Origin: Limnomonas spitsbergensis
Taxonomy: Eukaryota > Chlorophyta > Chlorophyceae > Chlamydomonadales
NCBI GenBank assembly: GCA_037349105.1
Contig: JAYJMM010000123.1
Coordinates: forward strand, 9,300,001-9,364,000
Reading direction: 5' to 3'
Length of the DNA: 64,000 bases
The notes beneath the pieces are model-generated. The model had not been told where the DNA came from. It worked only from the letters and a program-made list of their open reading frames with translations, and made no database searches. Of the stretch, positions 11,391 to 24,500 are shown one piece after another (position 1 is the stretch's first letter; each line of letters opens with the position of its first letter). The position numbers and the translations under genes were made by a program.

Positions 11391-12524
11391 ACGAAGGGAG
11401 ACGAGTGTTTTGTGTGGGGGGGGTCCGTCTCAACAAGCAATAGGCGTGTGTGATTTGTTTATTTACTATGTGGGCATGCCCGCGCGAGAAGAAGATTGAG
11501 GCTGCTGGTTCCTCTAAGACAGGATTCCTTTTTAAATGTTCTAAGCATTTGAGGCATAATCCTTACTATGTCCTTCATCATGGTGGACGAGAAGTGTCAG
11601 GGAGAACACTAGGTAAAGAAGCATTGGCTGACAGCAATTCGGACTTTACCCCGCCATGCTTACACCATCCATATCAATGGTGTGCTAGTTCCCCCAAGGT
11701 GACACATGACGGGATTCGTGGGAAGATGCGGTAAACAAGCTGTGATGGGACGAGATCTATGACACAACACCGCTGGACCACACGCTGGACCATACTGAAA
11801 AAGGCTCGGCATAGGAGTTTGGACAGGTGCCCGGCCTCTTTGTGCTACTAACCGTGTGTGTGTGTGTACTGCCCATCAGCATCTAGCCTAATACGAAAGT
11901 GTGATGGGCTTACTGACTATCACAGCTTGCGCACGCAGTTTGCAATGGGCTGGGAGGTCAGCAACCGCAAATAACATTACTACGGAAGTACATTTACTTC
12001 TACTTTTTCGTATTTTCCTTTGAGGGGGTTCCCCCTGGTTCCTTTCCTTTCTCCACTAGCCTTAAGTTTATTGTCCTCCCCACCATACATTCGGGCGCCC
12101 ATGCGGCCGAGCCTTTTCAGCAAGACAATGACGTTACTGCATGCACGCTCTGTGGCAGCTGTTGAAATGATGAAATTACACAGATTTCAACATCCAACGG
12201 GGATATAAAGAAACACAACAAATGTAAGCGTACTTTGTCTCCACATGACATCGTAGAGTGAAGCTCCTATGCACAACATTTGATCTTTACCCCAGTGAGA
12301 GCAGACTGCTATAGTGCCAAGTGATATGCGTCCCGGATTTCCGATGGTATATCCATCCCACCAAGCACCCCAACAGGCTTCAAAGCAAAATTCCCTAAAA
12401 TCACGAGAAAACAAAAATGCATTATGTTGTTTCAATTCCGGTTTTTGGCAGTTAATGGTTGGGCGCCAGGTAAAAAGAATAACAAGGATGCAGATTTCTC
12501 CAGCACTACTCAAGCGCTTCAATA
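11391..12524. other. Convergent 3' region between RAE1 and the glycosyltransferase
   Basis: No coding exon is apparent. The region must hold both 3' UTRs. Around 12020-12160 is a solo LINE-type 3' tail (see separate entry). A short GT microsatellite lies near 11852-11867. Confidence 0.4.
12020..12160 (+). mobile_element. Solo 3'-tail remnant of the LINE family
   Basis: The sequence GGGCGCCCATGCGGCCGAGC followed by CTTTTCAGCA and CAATGACGTTAC matches the 3' untranslated tails of the two LINE copies near 33.2 kb and 36.95 kb. The upstream pyrimidine-rich stretch (TTTCCTTTCTCCACTAG) also resembles the tail. No ORF remains, as expected of a strongly 5'-truncated insertion. Confidence 0.5.
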
Positions 12525-15500
12525 TTAGGCTCCTGTATAGATGAGGGTCTTCAAGTTGTCCCCATACTTCGGCCTCCGCCATATCTCCGACACCAGGCCA
12601 CCAAAAAGGCAGTTCCACACCCTAGGCATGAAACAGTATAGCATGGCCATAAGCAGCGCTGTCACCATCAGCACAATGATAGTGACAAGGGCTGCCAATC
12701 CACCAACCAGGTGCTTCAAACGTCCCCACTCCTCCTGAAACCCCCTCCAGGACTTATGGCACCAGGCTTGCCACGGCGTTGCGACAAACTTTGAGTTGTA
12801 GCAGTGGTCGCAGGTGCCAGTTCTGCGGCAGCAGTGCAACAGCCCTCATCGACGTCAATTGTGAGTCACATGGCCGCAATATCGCATGGTTGCATGGGTT
12901 GCATGGTAACATGGATGCAAGTTTGCATGGATGCATGGTTGCATGGCACAGGTAGTGGCTCATGCACCCAGCGTGGCCCTCATCCAACATTCAACAGACA
13001 TGCAGTGGCCGGTGGAACCAGGGTCATCGGTCTGTGTTGCCAAGCGGTGGCGCATGGATTCTTTGCAAGTGATAGCGCATGGAGTGTACTTCAGTGGTAG
13101 CGCATGGAGTGTACTTCAGTGGTAGCGCATGGAGTGTACTTCAGTGGTAGCGCATGGAGTGTACTTCAGTGACAGCGCATGGGGTGTACTTCAGTGGTAG
13201 CGCATGGAGTGTACTTCAGTGGCAGCGCATGGGGTGTACTTCAGTGGTAGCGCATGGAGTGTACTTCAGTGGTAGCGCATGGAGTGTACTTCAGTGGTAG
13301 CGCATGGAGTGTACTTCAGTGGCAGCGCATAGAGTGTACTTCAGTGACAGCGCATGGAGTGTACTTCAGTGGTAGCGCATGGAGTGTACTTCAGTGGTAG
13401 CGCATGGAGTGTACTTCAACGGTAGCGCATAGAGTGTACTTCAGTGGCAGCGCATGGAGTGTACTTCAGTGGTAGCGCATGGTGTAGTAGCGACCCAACA
13501 TGTCCTACCTTGATGCATAAATTGCATGCTCCGGATCCCCTGCTCTGTATCATGCAAACTCTGCAAAACTTTGCTTTACAGCTACAAGAGCATAGGTTTG
13601 CACAGTCTAAAATAAGACACACATATATACCTGAGCGCGCCCTGGATCCGCTGCAGCTCCGTCGCTATGGCAGCAGCTACCACTTCTGGGGAGTACTTTG
13701 TCTTCATGAGCGTCCTACCCGCCCGGCCTCGCTGTGCTGCCTCTTCAGGATGCTCATACACATGCCTCATGACCTGCAGAATGTCCAAATTAGCATCAGG
13801 AGAGGCTTGTACACACGTCTCATGACCTGCTTAGGAGCTTAATTCGCGTCAGGAGAGGCATGACACATGTCTCAGGGCCTGTAGAAGATGCAAAAAACAT
13901 CGGGAGGGTCATGAACACATGTCTTATGGCCTGCAGAATAACCTAATTCGCAACGGAAGAGGCTCGAGACGCATCATTGACATGAACACTCCCTAGTGTC
14001 CTGTGACAAGGGCTCGAGTCCAGGTGCCAAATATATATAGAAAAAACTGATGTAATTTCTAGTATCAATGCTCCAACCCCTTTTATGACGACATTCACTG
14101 GGGTCGACACTGAAACATAACAGAAACATGTCTGAGACATATCAGATGCATACCTGCCATTCTGCTCCCCAATCCAACTAATACTTCATTGAGACAGCTG
14201 CCGTGTTCCTCCAGCTGGACTCTTCTGTCGTTCCTCAGGTCCATATACACCGTGCAGCCAGTAGCTAGCAAGCATCAACTAGACAGACATCTATGCTATG
14301 GGTCCCAATGTGACCACTCACCTGCCTCAGGTGAGCTACGTCAACATCTGCCCACCGAGCTCCGAGGAACCACCACGGTTCCCCATCCGGCACCTAGCGA
14401 CAGCAGTTCACCAGGAATGAGGTGCTTATGAACAGGGTGCTCAGTTTCAAGGTGTACAGCTTCAAGGTGCTGGCTTTCACCTGAAGAGTGTTCGATTTCC
14501 CACGGCTCCACATTCGGCACCTTGAGACATCAAAGGGCTCCATCCCAACATTATAAATTTCAGCTGGTCTGGCCTAATAATGCTAATTACTTCAGCTTCA
14601 AGCTATTGAGATCACAATTCAGGATTCACGGGGGCATTTAGAGCCTTCGCACTCTAGCTTCATCTCATCGAACCCTGAAAGAAAAAAGCTACGCCCTACT
14701 AGGGCGTGGAGGTTAGGGAAACAGCGCAGCTTGGGGCTGTAGCCACATCCAAAAACCCTGAACCCCAGACCCTGACCCTGGACCCGCATTCACCTGGGAC
14801 AAGGAGAAGTTGAGCGTGTACCCGACGCTGTCGTTCACGAAGTCTGCCGTGCCGGACCACCCTGTCACGATGGCCGGGATGCCCATGGACATAGCCTCCG
14901 TGATAGGCATGCCCCACCCCTCCCCGCGGGTGGGGATGACGTAAGCGTTTGAGGCGCGGTACATGCGGGCATAGTCCTCCGCCTCCAGGTGAGAGGAGAT
15001 GACGTACCTGAGGGGAGCACAGGGGAGAGGGCTAACAGTGTGTGCTACAGTGTGGGTTGTAGTGCGTGCCACACCATGATGCAAGGGGTGCCACCGGGCG
15101 GCCACCGCTGGGCCAATGGGAGATGAAACGTTGATCGTCGTGCAGCCATTAGCCCAAGCAACAGGCACCTTGATGCGCCAGGCCATGCCGGCCGTAGGCA
15201 GGTTTGTAGCTGAAGTGTGAATGAAGCACCTGTAAAAGAATCGATACACAGTGGTCCACTTGAGGCTCTCATTACCAGGATGCATCAAATGTAGAGATTG
15301 GGCCACTAGACCTAAGGGCCAGCTGATGAATGAGAGGCACTGAGGTGCGACCATTAAAAGAAAGTTGTGTGACCCCTGTAACAGGGAGTGGCTGAATTAG
15401 CGATTGGAGAGCTGTTGCGTGGCTTTGCTGTAAAGCAATTGCAAGGTGGGTGGGCGGCTATGCTCAGCACATCCTCCGCCCAAGAGGAGGTTGGGTTCAA

Positions 15501-18500
15501 GCCAGAGCTCGCCTGCTTCAGTGTCGAGGTGCTAGCATGCTGGGCTCCCAATCACAGGACTCCAAATTGCAGGGCCAAAAAGGCACCCAGCACCTCCCAG
15601 ATGTAATTCATATGCAAGTATCAATATAGTCAGGAGGGGATAATTTTTTAACTCCAGGCATCATGTTCCCATGAACACCTCTGAATGCTGCTGCTGCTGC
15701 TGCTGCTTCACTCACACAGTAGGCCCCTTCCGCCACTTCTTGTGTGAGCCCATGCCCAAATGCATGTCCGAGTACTTGTACATGTCGCCGGAGAAGTCAC
15801 TGCCGGCCATGAACTTCTTTGTCAGGATGTAGAGCTCCACATTGTCCTGGTCCGTGAACTCCTGCAGGGAGGGAGTTCAGGAGGGGCTGGTTCAAGGGAG
15901 TGACATGGTGTCTGAGGAAGACGGTCGCGGTTTCCTGGACTGCATTTCACATTGGAGGGGTTCTTGGTTTAAACTTCACGCTTAAGGTTTTCCTGGCTGG
16001 GAGTTCATACTTAAGATTTTGTGGCTGGGACAAGATAGGGACAAGATAGGGACAAGATAGGGACAAGATAGGGCCAGGACAAGATAGGGACAAGATAGGG
16101 ACAAGATGGGACAAGATAGGGCCAGGATAGGGACAAGATAGTTCACACTCATGGGTTTCCTGGTTTGCGGTTCATACTCGGTGGTTTCCTGGCCAGGAGT
16201 TCACACTTGAGGGTTTCCAAATTATAACACCAGGGTTCAAGCTTAACACTCAAGAGTGGGACAAGATATATCAAATATTGTGTCGCAATCTGTGTACCGT
16301 AGATTGTTGATTGGCTACCTGAAGGTGGAGTGTAGGTAGATGGTACAAGAGAGTAAAGGAACAGGAGTGGAACAGGCAACGCTAAAACACGGTACAAATG
16401 CGACATTTCCGTCCCTGGACACGATCGCATGACAAAGGTCCGACGAGCGACAAAGGTCAGACCAACCGAAGGATGTAAACGCCCGATCCCTTTTCTAGCT
16501 CACCAATGTTCACAATGCACAGCACCTGGTCCAACTGATGCTCAAGTGTACAGCACTATTTTATAAGGGTGCTTCAGTGACAAAGGAGTAACATCATGGC
16601 CTATTGCCGGTGGGACCTGATGCAGCTGGCCCTGGGACATGGTTCACTGCTCAAGGTTTGGTTTCCATTGGCCCGAGGGTTGCTGCCCAACAGCCTGCCA
16701 AAGACAGACCACTGAGCAAAAAAATAAAGCACCGGTGTGCTCGTCTACACTTAGTGTGAAACTGAGGCCCTATGCCTCTATTTATGTGAAAATGAGGCTT
16801 TGGTTCCTTTTCCTGGTTTCCTCATGGTTTGCTCTGCAAGGCCCTTTCAAACAACGCTTTGGGTGGCTGCATCACCTGTGTAACAACGACCAACTACCCA
16901 AGACAGAAGCACACAGCCTTTTGTCAATCCAGAACAATCTGCAGTTGGAGAGGGTCCCCATGTTTATTTTTTATTTTTTATGTGTCATTGAAAATATTTC
17001 CGGTGACTGTTTTAAGTGCCGTTTTAAGGAATAAAAAAACACATGTGCAAAACAAGCCAACACTGTACTCCTCCCGACTGTCTATTTGTGCACACTTCAA
17101 AGCCTTCAGCCGTGTGGACCTGGCAAAGCAAGCACTGCTGCTAGGACTACCAGCCACAGGCCGGTCAAGGTTCTGTCCCCATTGGCCCAGTGTTGGCCGC
17201 CCGGTGGCCCCATTTCGGTGGTATAGCGCACACTCACTAAACTCCACTTTCCTTTCACCCGTTCTTTCCACAGCCCTGAAGGCACCTAGATCCTCAGGCC
17301 AAAGAGTCCCTTCAGGGCAGTGGTCACGTGAAGGGCCTTAACTTGCTCTTGGCGGTGAATGCAGCGAGCACATGCCTCTGCATCTCTCGGGACCCCTCAA
17401 ACATTCCCCAGACTGAAAATGTTGATGTGGCCCCTAAACATGTTTCCTCCCTTCCGGTCTCACCTCCAGATATGCATGTATCAACCGATCCCATCCCTTG
17501 CGCTTCTCCCACTTGAAGGTGGAGATGAACACAAATGGCTTTTCTGGTGGCAGAGGCAGCTGAGCGGTGGCATCAGATCCAGCTTGGAACAGCTCGGCCT
17601 CCACTTGCAGAGGGGAATACTCATTGGAAGGCACCACCCTCGTCCAGGCTGTATACCCAGGGGGGCTGGAGGGCGGTGGGGGCGGAGTGCCTCTGATGTA
17701 ACCCTGAGAAGGGTTTAGGGTTCAGGTTTTAGGGTTTAGGGTTTCGCGTTTAGGGTTTAGGGCGGAGTGCTTCTGATGTAACCCTGTGGAGGGGCAGTGT
17801 TCATGTAAGGGTGCGTCGGACTGCCTGTAGGGGGCGTCGAGCGGCCTCCACTGGGCTGATTGGGACCCAATCTGGACCGGCCTACGTAGGGCAGGGTGTA
17901 AATGTGTAACGTAGGTCGCGAGTAAAGATGCAAGGAAAGCAATGGCCCGTAGAAAGACAGTCGTCACCCACAGAAAGGAAGGCGCGGTGTTGCAAGATTT
18001 GCAGCACCAGGCCCCCTGTCCTGGGCCGTGATATGGTTGAATCGTAGCTGAAACGCTATGAAATAAACGCTGCTGCTGCTCCACTGTTGGCGGGACTCTG
18101 GGAGCAACATATTGCCGTCAGCCGTGAATTTTGTGATTTGTTTACAGTACAACAGAGCATCACATTTGATGCATGGGACATGTGCCCGCAAAACGAGCAC
18201 TAAATAAGCTAGGACAGTGAGTATAACAACATTTAGCCCCCTGGGCAGCAAACAACACAGCCGTGGAGCAGCAGTGTAGGATACGAGGAGGCAGATGCCC
18301 AGCCTGGACGAGCTTTGGGGGTAATGCCCGGCGGGGTGAGGCAGCTGGAGATATGCAGATGCTGCCATAAGAATACAGCCACAGATCCTCCAAGGTGGCC
18401 ACATGCCACAGTAACATCTAATGCCATTCAGGGAGAAGGGTTACTGTCCTAGATGTCATATGAAGCTGATACGGGTGGGAGTTTGCTGAGACTTACAAAT

Positions 18501-21500
18501 CGCAGTTTCCGTCGTTTCGCATGATTCGCTGCCCGCTCGGCATATTCCCAGTGCACATGTTGTTTACATTGGAATTCTTTGCGCCCTTAGAGCTATCTTA
18601 ACATTGAAAGTGGTCAGCGACCATGGTCGTGGATCGATAACCTTAACCCTTAAAAACAAGTAAACAAATAATACTCCCTGAAGAGTGGATTAAGGATGCC
18701 ACTTGTTTTGCTGTAGCACTGGGTAGGTTCCCATGCTACTCAGGTTTAGCCGGGCCCCCCTCTTCTTCCTTAGGGGCTGTCTTGCTGTTGGTGGAGCGGG
18801 GGCGTTACCCGTAGTTACTCATGTGCCCATCCTGAAGGTGTACATTTATCTTGCTAGCGCAACTTGAGAACTTCACACCTAACCCTAGTGAATAGCATGA
18901 TTCTGGTCTTACTTGTGAGAGGGGGCGGCGGTGACGGCCGAACACGAGCCTTCCTTGGGGGAGAGGGTGGGGCGACGTCTTGACCGGGTCAAAGCGGGTG
19001 GTGTTGACAGCAATGGGGACGATCCTCAGCTTTGAGCTGTCAACCCCTGATAGGGGGCAAAACGCAACAGGCCACAGGGGGTATAAGCAGGATTCATATC
19101 AGGTTTCTTAGTAGTTTTCCTAGCAGGGTCCTAGCAGAGTGCCGATGACAGACAGGCATATGGAGCACTCCTTTCTAGCAGGGTGCCTAGCAGGGTGCCT
19201 GTCAGGGTGCCTAGCGGGGTTCTTGGCTGGGTGCCTAGCGGGGTGGACAGATAGGACAGATAGGTATAAGGAGCACGCCTTCTCACAACAATGGCCTTCA
19301 TATAAATTGCACCACACTAAAGATCTGCCCCCAATGATAACACGCCCTAATTAGAGAGACCCAACTTACAAGCAGGCCTTACCGTTTACATGCAGAGATT
19401 ATTGGGCTGTCGGTCTGAAATTGAAGGCTCGTTAGTGCTTTAAGTTCCTGATTATAATTAATGCTTGGATCTCTTGATCAGGGTCCATGCTTTATGCCTT
19501 CAGTCTGCAAGATTGTGGAGTGCTCTTCGATTTTAAAGCGATCCCGGCTCAGCAAAGCATCAACTAATGGACTGTACCGATACTATCAATGCAGCAACCT
19601 CAGCCAATAGGCCCTCCTCAACAGCCCCCCACAGCAGGTTAGTAGCCCGGCTGAACCTGCCTGATACCACCCCCCTTCATCAGCCCCAGGATAAGGATAC
19701 ACCATAACATTGGATGTCACTCCCCTCTCGATAGCCCCAGGACTCACCTGATGCAGTCATGACCTCTTTAGAGAACAAGGAGGGCACCCACACCTCGTCC
19801 ATCCGATTACTCAACGCCACAAACTCCTTATTATATCTGCATTTCCATCAAGGCAGAGCAAAGCGAAGCTATTGTTGCTTGGACTTAACCAAGAGTGAGG
19901 CTGGCCGCCCAACCCTAGAAAATCTGAGACGCAAACACAGAAAAACAGCCCGCGTGCGCTTGTGGCCCTCGTCGACAGCTGAGAAACGGCAAGGCAAAGC
20001 TTATCACTTTAGGAGTTCAGGACCATGCTAGCGTGTGGTGAAGGATGACAATTGGCTCAGGCTCAGCAGATGTTTGCACAAAATTGACGTGATGAGGTGA
20101 TGAGGAATGGGGAGAATAAAAAGGTGGTCAGGGTCAGGTTCAGCCGGTTAGGATCACACACAACTACACTAGCATCCCAATGCTGTCGTCTCCAGAAGGG
20201 ACCTGGACACGCTCTTACCCAGCCAATTATCCCCCCTCTCGAGCTGTAGGTAGGTCCTGTGGCACTGACAGGGCTTTCGGACTCCAGCTCCAAGGCACAA
20301 GAAACAACGAATTTCAGAGTCGAGTTAGGCCCTAGTGTAAGACAGCCCATTGTCCCGCTCTTGCCATTTAAGCCTGTCTGCTTCCTCCCATAATACTCAC
20401 ATATCCGTCTCGGCCATAGCGCGGCCCACAGCCACGGCTGGCGTGTATCCGACCGGCGGGCAGGGCCCACAGCCCCCCCCCGTGGCGAAAGGGCGGGACC
20501 AGAAGAAGGGCAGGCTATGGCAGACCACGATGGAGTCCTGTCTCCCATCAGCCCGCTGCTTGGCCGCGTCCAAGAGATCGAAGTCCTCCCTGGGCATGGA
20601 ACGGTCGTACTCATAGGTGCAGTTGCCTTGAGTCGTCCCGACCCATACATTGCGCTCCTCTACCGCCTTGGACCTGCGCATCAGCCAAGACCCGGTGTGG
20701 CACTACTGCAACGCTGTTGAAAAGCCACCGCCGCGTTTCTGTTGCAATTCTAAGTCATACACTCATAAGGCCGCTCATGACGCTTCCGTCTCATCACGAG
20801 TGTCCAAGTACGGTCATACAGCCACAGTGTCCCGCCCAAGATGTTCTGCTGACCCAAGCAGACAGCATGAGCCGACAGAGAGGTCCAGGAGCAGCATTCA
20901 AAATCAGCCATCATATTTACCTGCTACGATACTACCGTAAAACCAATTTGACTCCGCTCGTAATTAAATAATTATTGGGGTGCGCGGACATGGCTGCACG
21001 CTAATATTAATTCGAAAATTTCCGCTGTGCGGAGCGTCAGTCAGGTGCCCAAACAACTATTTTGGGGTGCGCGGTATGAATTAAAAACAGCACTTTTTAC
21101 AAAAAGTCGCGCGCTAGCGCGCGACTGTTCGATTCGACATCCGTTCAGTCATCCTTGTCAAGTGTGCCCAAATAGCCCTGCAAAGTAACACTACTGATGA
21201 CTGAAATGAGCACTACCGGTACTCATAGCTAGCATTACTGCTCAGTTCAGCCTCCATCCATTCGGCTCGCCAGTCGAATCGCCAACGCCTATCCTCGGCC
21301 TGCTCGGCCTTCCAATCCTCCTCAGCCTCCCTCGCCTCCCTCTCCTCCTCCTCCTCCCCCTCCTCCTCCTCCGCCTCCTCCGCCTCCACCTCCTTCTTCT
21401 TGTCCTCCTTCTCCTCGTCCTCCTTCTCCTCGTCCTCCTTCTTCTCGGCCTCCTTCTTCTCTGCCTCCTTGTTCTCGCCCTCCTCCTTCTTGGGTTTAAA

Positions 21501-24500
21501 GAGCATAGACCTGGGTAGTTTACGCTTCCTAGTACTAGTACTGTTCATGTTCGAGGCAACATGGCACGGTGACGGCGACGCCATTTGTAAGTGGTGGCGT
21601 AGAGCGCTTTGCCGAGCATAATCCCGTTTGTAAAACGGTTGTACATACGGTTTGTGTGTCCATGTCCATGCGGCGCCTTGCATCTGACATGATTTGGTCA
21701 ATGAAACAACCATCTATATTAAACATCTTTAAGAAAACTATTGAGCTCAGCCAACAAGAGTTGGCCAGGAACGCTGTGACTTTTGCTGACCGTGTACCAA
21801 ACGTGGATGAATTTTGAGTACCGTATGATGACTTTTGCTGACTTTCAGGCTTTTAACTAAGTTTTACTGTACTGGCTGAAAGTGCTGCGCGGAAGGAAAT
21901 TTAAATTATTTTCAGTGATGCGCGATGTTAAATTAATTTACCTGCTGCGCGACGTTAAATTAAATTAAAATTTCATCGCTGCGCGACCGTTTTCTAAATT
22001 GTTTCTTAGGTGCGCGACGAAAAAATAAAATTCTTTTTTTTGGGGGTGCGCGGAGTCTAAGTGGTTTTACGGTACCGCATATAGCCTCACCCACTCACAC
22101 CCATGATATTTCCCTGATCCAAAGGGCCCGGGCCACATAAGCTGGCCATGCAGGGAGGCAGTCACATAGCCATGCAGCCATGTAGGGAGGCAGCCACACA
22201 GCCATGCGGGGAAGCAGCCATGCAGCCATGCAGGGAGGCAGCCACATAGTCATGCAACCATGCAGGGAGGCAGCCAGACAGCCATGCAACCATGCAGGGA
22301 GGCCGCCACATAGTCATGCAACCATGCAGGGAGGCAGCCACACAGCCATGCAACCATGCAGGGGGGCAGCCACATAGTCATGCAGCCATGTAGGAAGGCC
22401 ACCACACAGCCATACAGCCATGCAGGGAGGCAGCCGCATAGTCATGCAGCCATGCAGGGAGGCAGCAACATAGTCATGCAGCCATGCAGGAAGGCAGCCA
22501 TATAGCCATGCAAGCATGCAGGGAGGCAGCCATATAGCCATGCAGCCATGAAGGGAGGCCGTCACACAGCCACGCAGCCATGCAGGGAGGCAGCCACAGA
22601 GTCATGCAGCCATGCAGGAAGGCCGCCGCATAGCCATGCAGCCATGTAGGAAGGTAGCCATGCAGAGAGGCAGCCACACAGCCATGCAGGACGGCAGCTA
22701 CGCAGCCCTGCAGCCATGCAGGGAGGCAGTCACATAGCCATGCAGGCTGTTTTTCGGAATACAGCCTGCAATATCGCTTTGACCTTGCCTGATACTGCTC
22801 GGTGGTTAAAGCTAACGGCATGTGAAAGCAGGCAGCAGGAAGTAGAGATGGCTGACACTACGTGTCAGACCACAGCTGCGTGCGTGACTGAAAGACTCCT
22901 CATGCAAGTCCTAGAGGGCTGCCCTCTACTCCTCTCGTCACAGGATTTTAGGAGGGTATGGGTGCAGGTCCATGACTCTCTCCATGCCCACAGGCACTAC
23001 CCGTCTGCCCCCTGCGACTCCAATGTTTATTTTTTGTCCCTCGGCTACAGTTCAGCGACAGTTCAGCTTGGGTTCAGCTACCTCCTGGCCTCTGGCCGGA
23101 GGCCCCATGCATGGGCAGTCATGCTGCATGGTATGTGCCTGTAGGCCAGTCCAGGTTTAGTTTCAATCAGGCCTTTGGCGGCCGCGGTTGGCCCGCCATG
23201 TTTAGGTGGACTGGCAGCCGGAAAAATAGCGCTGCCTTGCTCCCTAGCAGGTCACATCTCACAATAAGGAGGCATGCATGGGGCCCAGTCCCTGAAGGCT
23301 AAAGCTAGGCCTCTGAGACGCACTCATTATGACTTAAATGCACAAACTCTGCATCCCTCTGCTCTGACAAATTCTGAATTTGGCATGGCCAGTGCTTGTG
23401 GGGCCCGACCCCCCGCCCACTGTAAATGCTCGTGTCATGCAAGGGGATGCCCGCCCCTCTCGGATAGGGCTGCCTGGGCCACTGGGCATCCCCTTGCATG
23501 TTAAGCTCACACATCCGGGGGTGATCCCAGCAGCACCGCAGCTTATCACCATGAGCAAATTCGCTGGCACAGCCTCCGACTCCTCTGTCTTGAGCGACTT
23601 GACCTGATGCAACTTAACTCAACACCGTCACTAACCCGCCAAATTTGCTCTCAACGTCGGATCTCCCCCACTCCCACTCTTCCAGCAACTGATCCTGGGC
23701 CACTTCAATCCACCCATGCGACATGGCTTCCCTTCATGGGCGGCATAGCTGTTTGCCCCCCGCCCAGCAGCGACTTCGCTGATAGACAAGGCACGCCTTC
23801 GCTCGCACCCCCGGCAACTTGACAGTCAATCACCATGGATGAGGAGCTTCGTCCATAACTTGCATGCAGCGTTACCGCTCTCGTCCTGCCTCCCTTGCAC
23901 CCCCAGCGGAATAGCTGCCCAACATGAAGGTCAGACGACGAGCTGGCAGCAGCAGGTATCATCTGAAATCTGAAAATGTCCCAGGCCCAAATTAAGATGG
24001 TCCAGACTCTTTATTCAGCCAGGCTTGCAGGCGGACATCAGGTAGGAGTGTCTAAGACTACAAAGTTGCTGCAAAGTTCTGCTTATCTATGCTAGATATC
24101 TAGATAGGGCAGCTAGAATAGCCGCCCGGTACGTAAAGGTTTGCTTCTTCCCATCGATGCAGGCATGCACTCATGCATCGGGAAGATCACATAGGCCTGC
24201 CCGACGATAGCACATGTAAGGCCAGCAAATCACAATCCAAAACTTGCCCACAGTCTACGCATATTTGTTTACGCACGCTTCCGCTTAAGCCGAGACCTAT
24301 CTGCCGCTCCTTTCGCAATTCGCCTTTTCAGAAGCAGGCGTTAATTCGTGCCCACAGAGCCCCTAACACATACAGGTCCAAGCGTCATCGCTGCGGGCTT
24401 TTCGCAGCTGGCATTACTCGCCAATTATTCTCCACGCCTCCCCAAATAGCAGTCGGAGGGCAGTTATACCAGTCCCTACATACTGAAGAAGTCACAATGT

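Noticed and set aside
13082..13485. Junction-seeded repeat like the others
   Set aside because: The 25-bp unit does not match either neighbouring exon edge, so it is an ordinary intronic satellite.
21340..21490. Serine/phenylalanine-rich plus-strand frame opposite the Glu/Lys run
   Set aside because: Antisense of the GAG/AAG triplet tract; no start context or domain.
22095..22821. Cys/His/Met-rich frames near 22.1-22.8 kb
   Set aside because: Translation of a 31-32-bp minisatellite in the glycosyltransferase intron.
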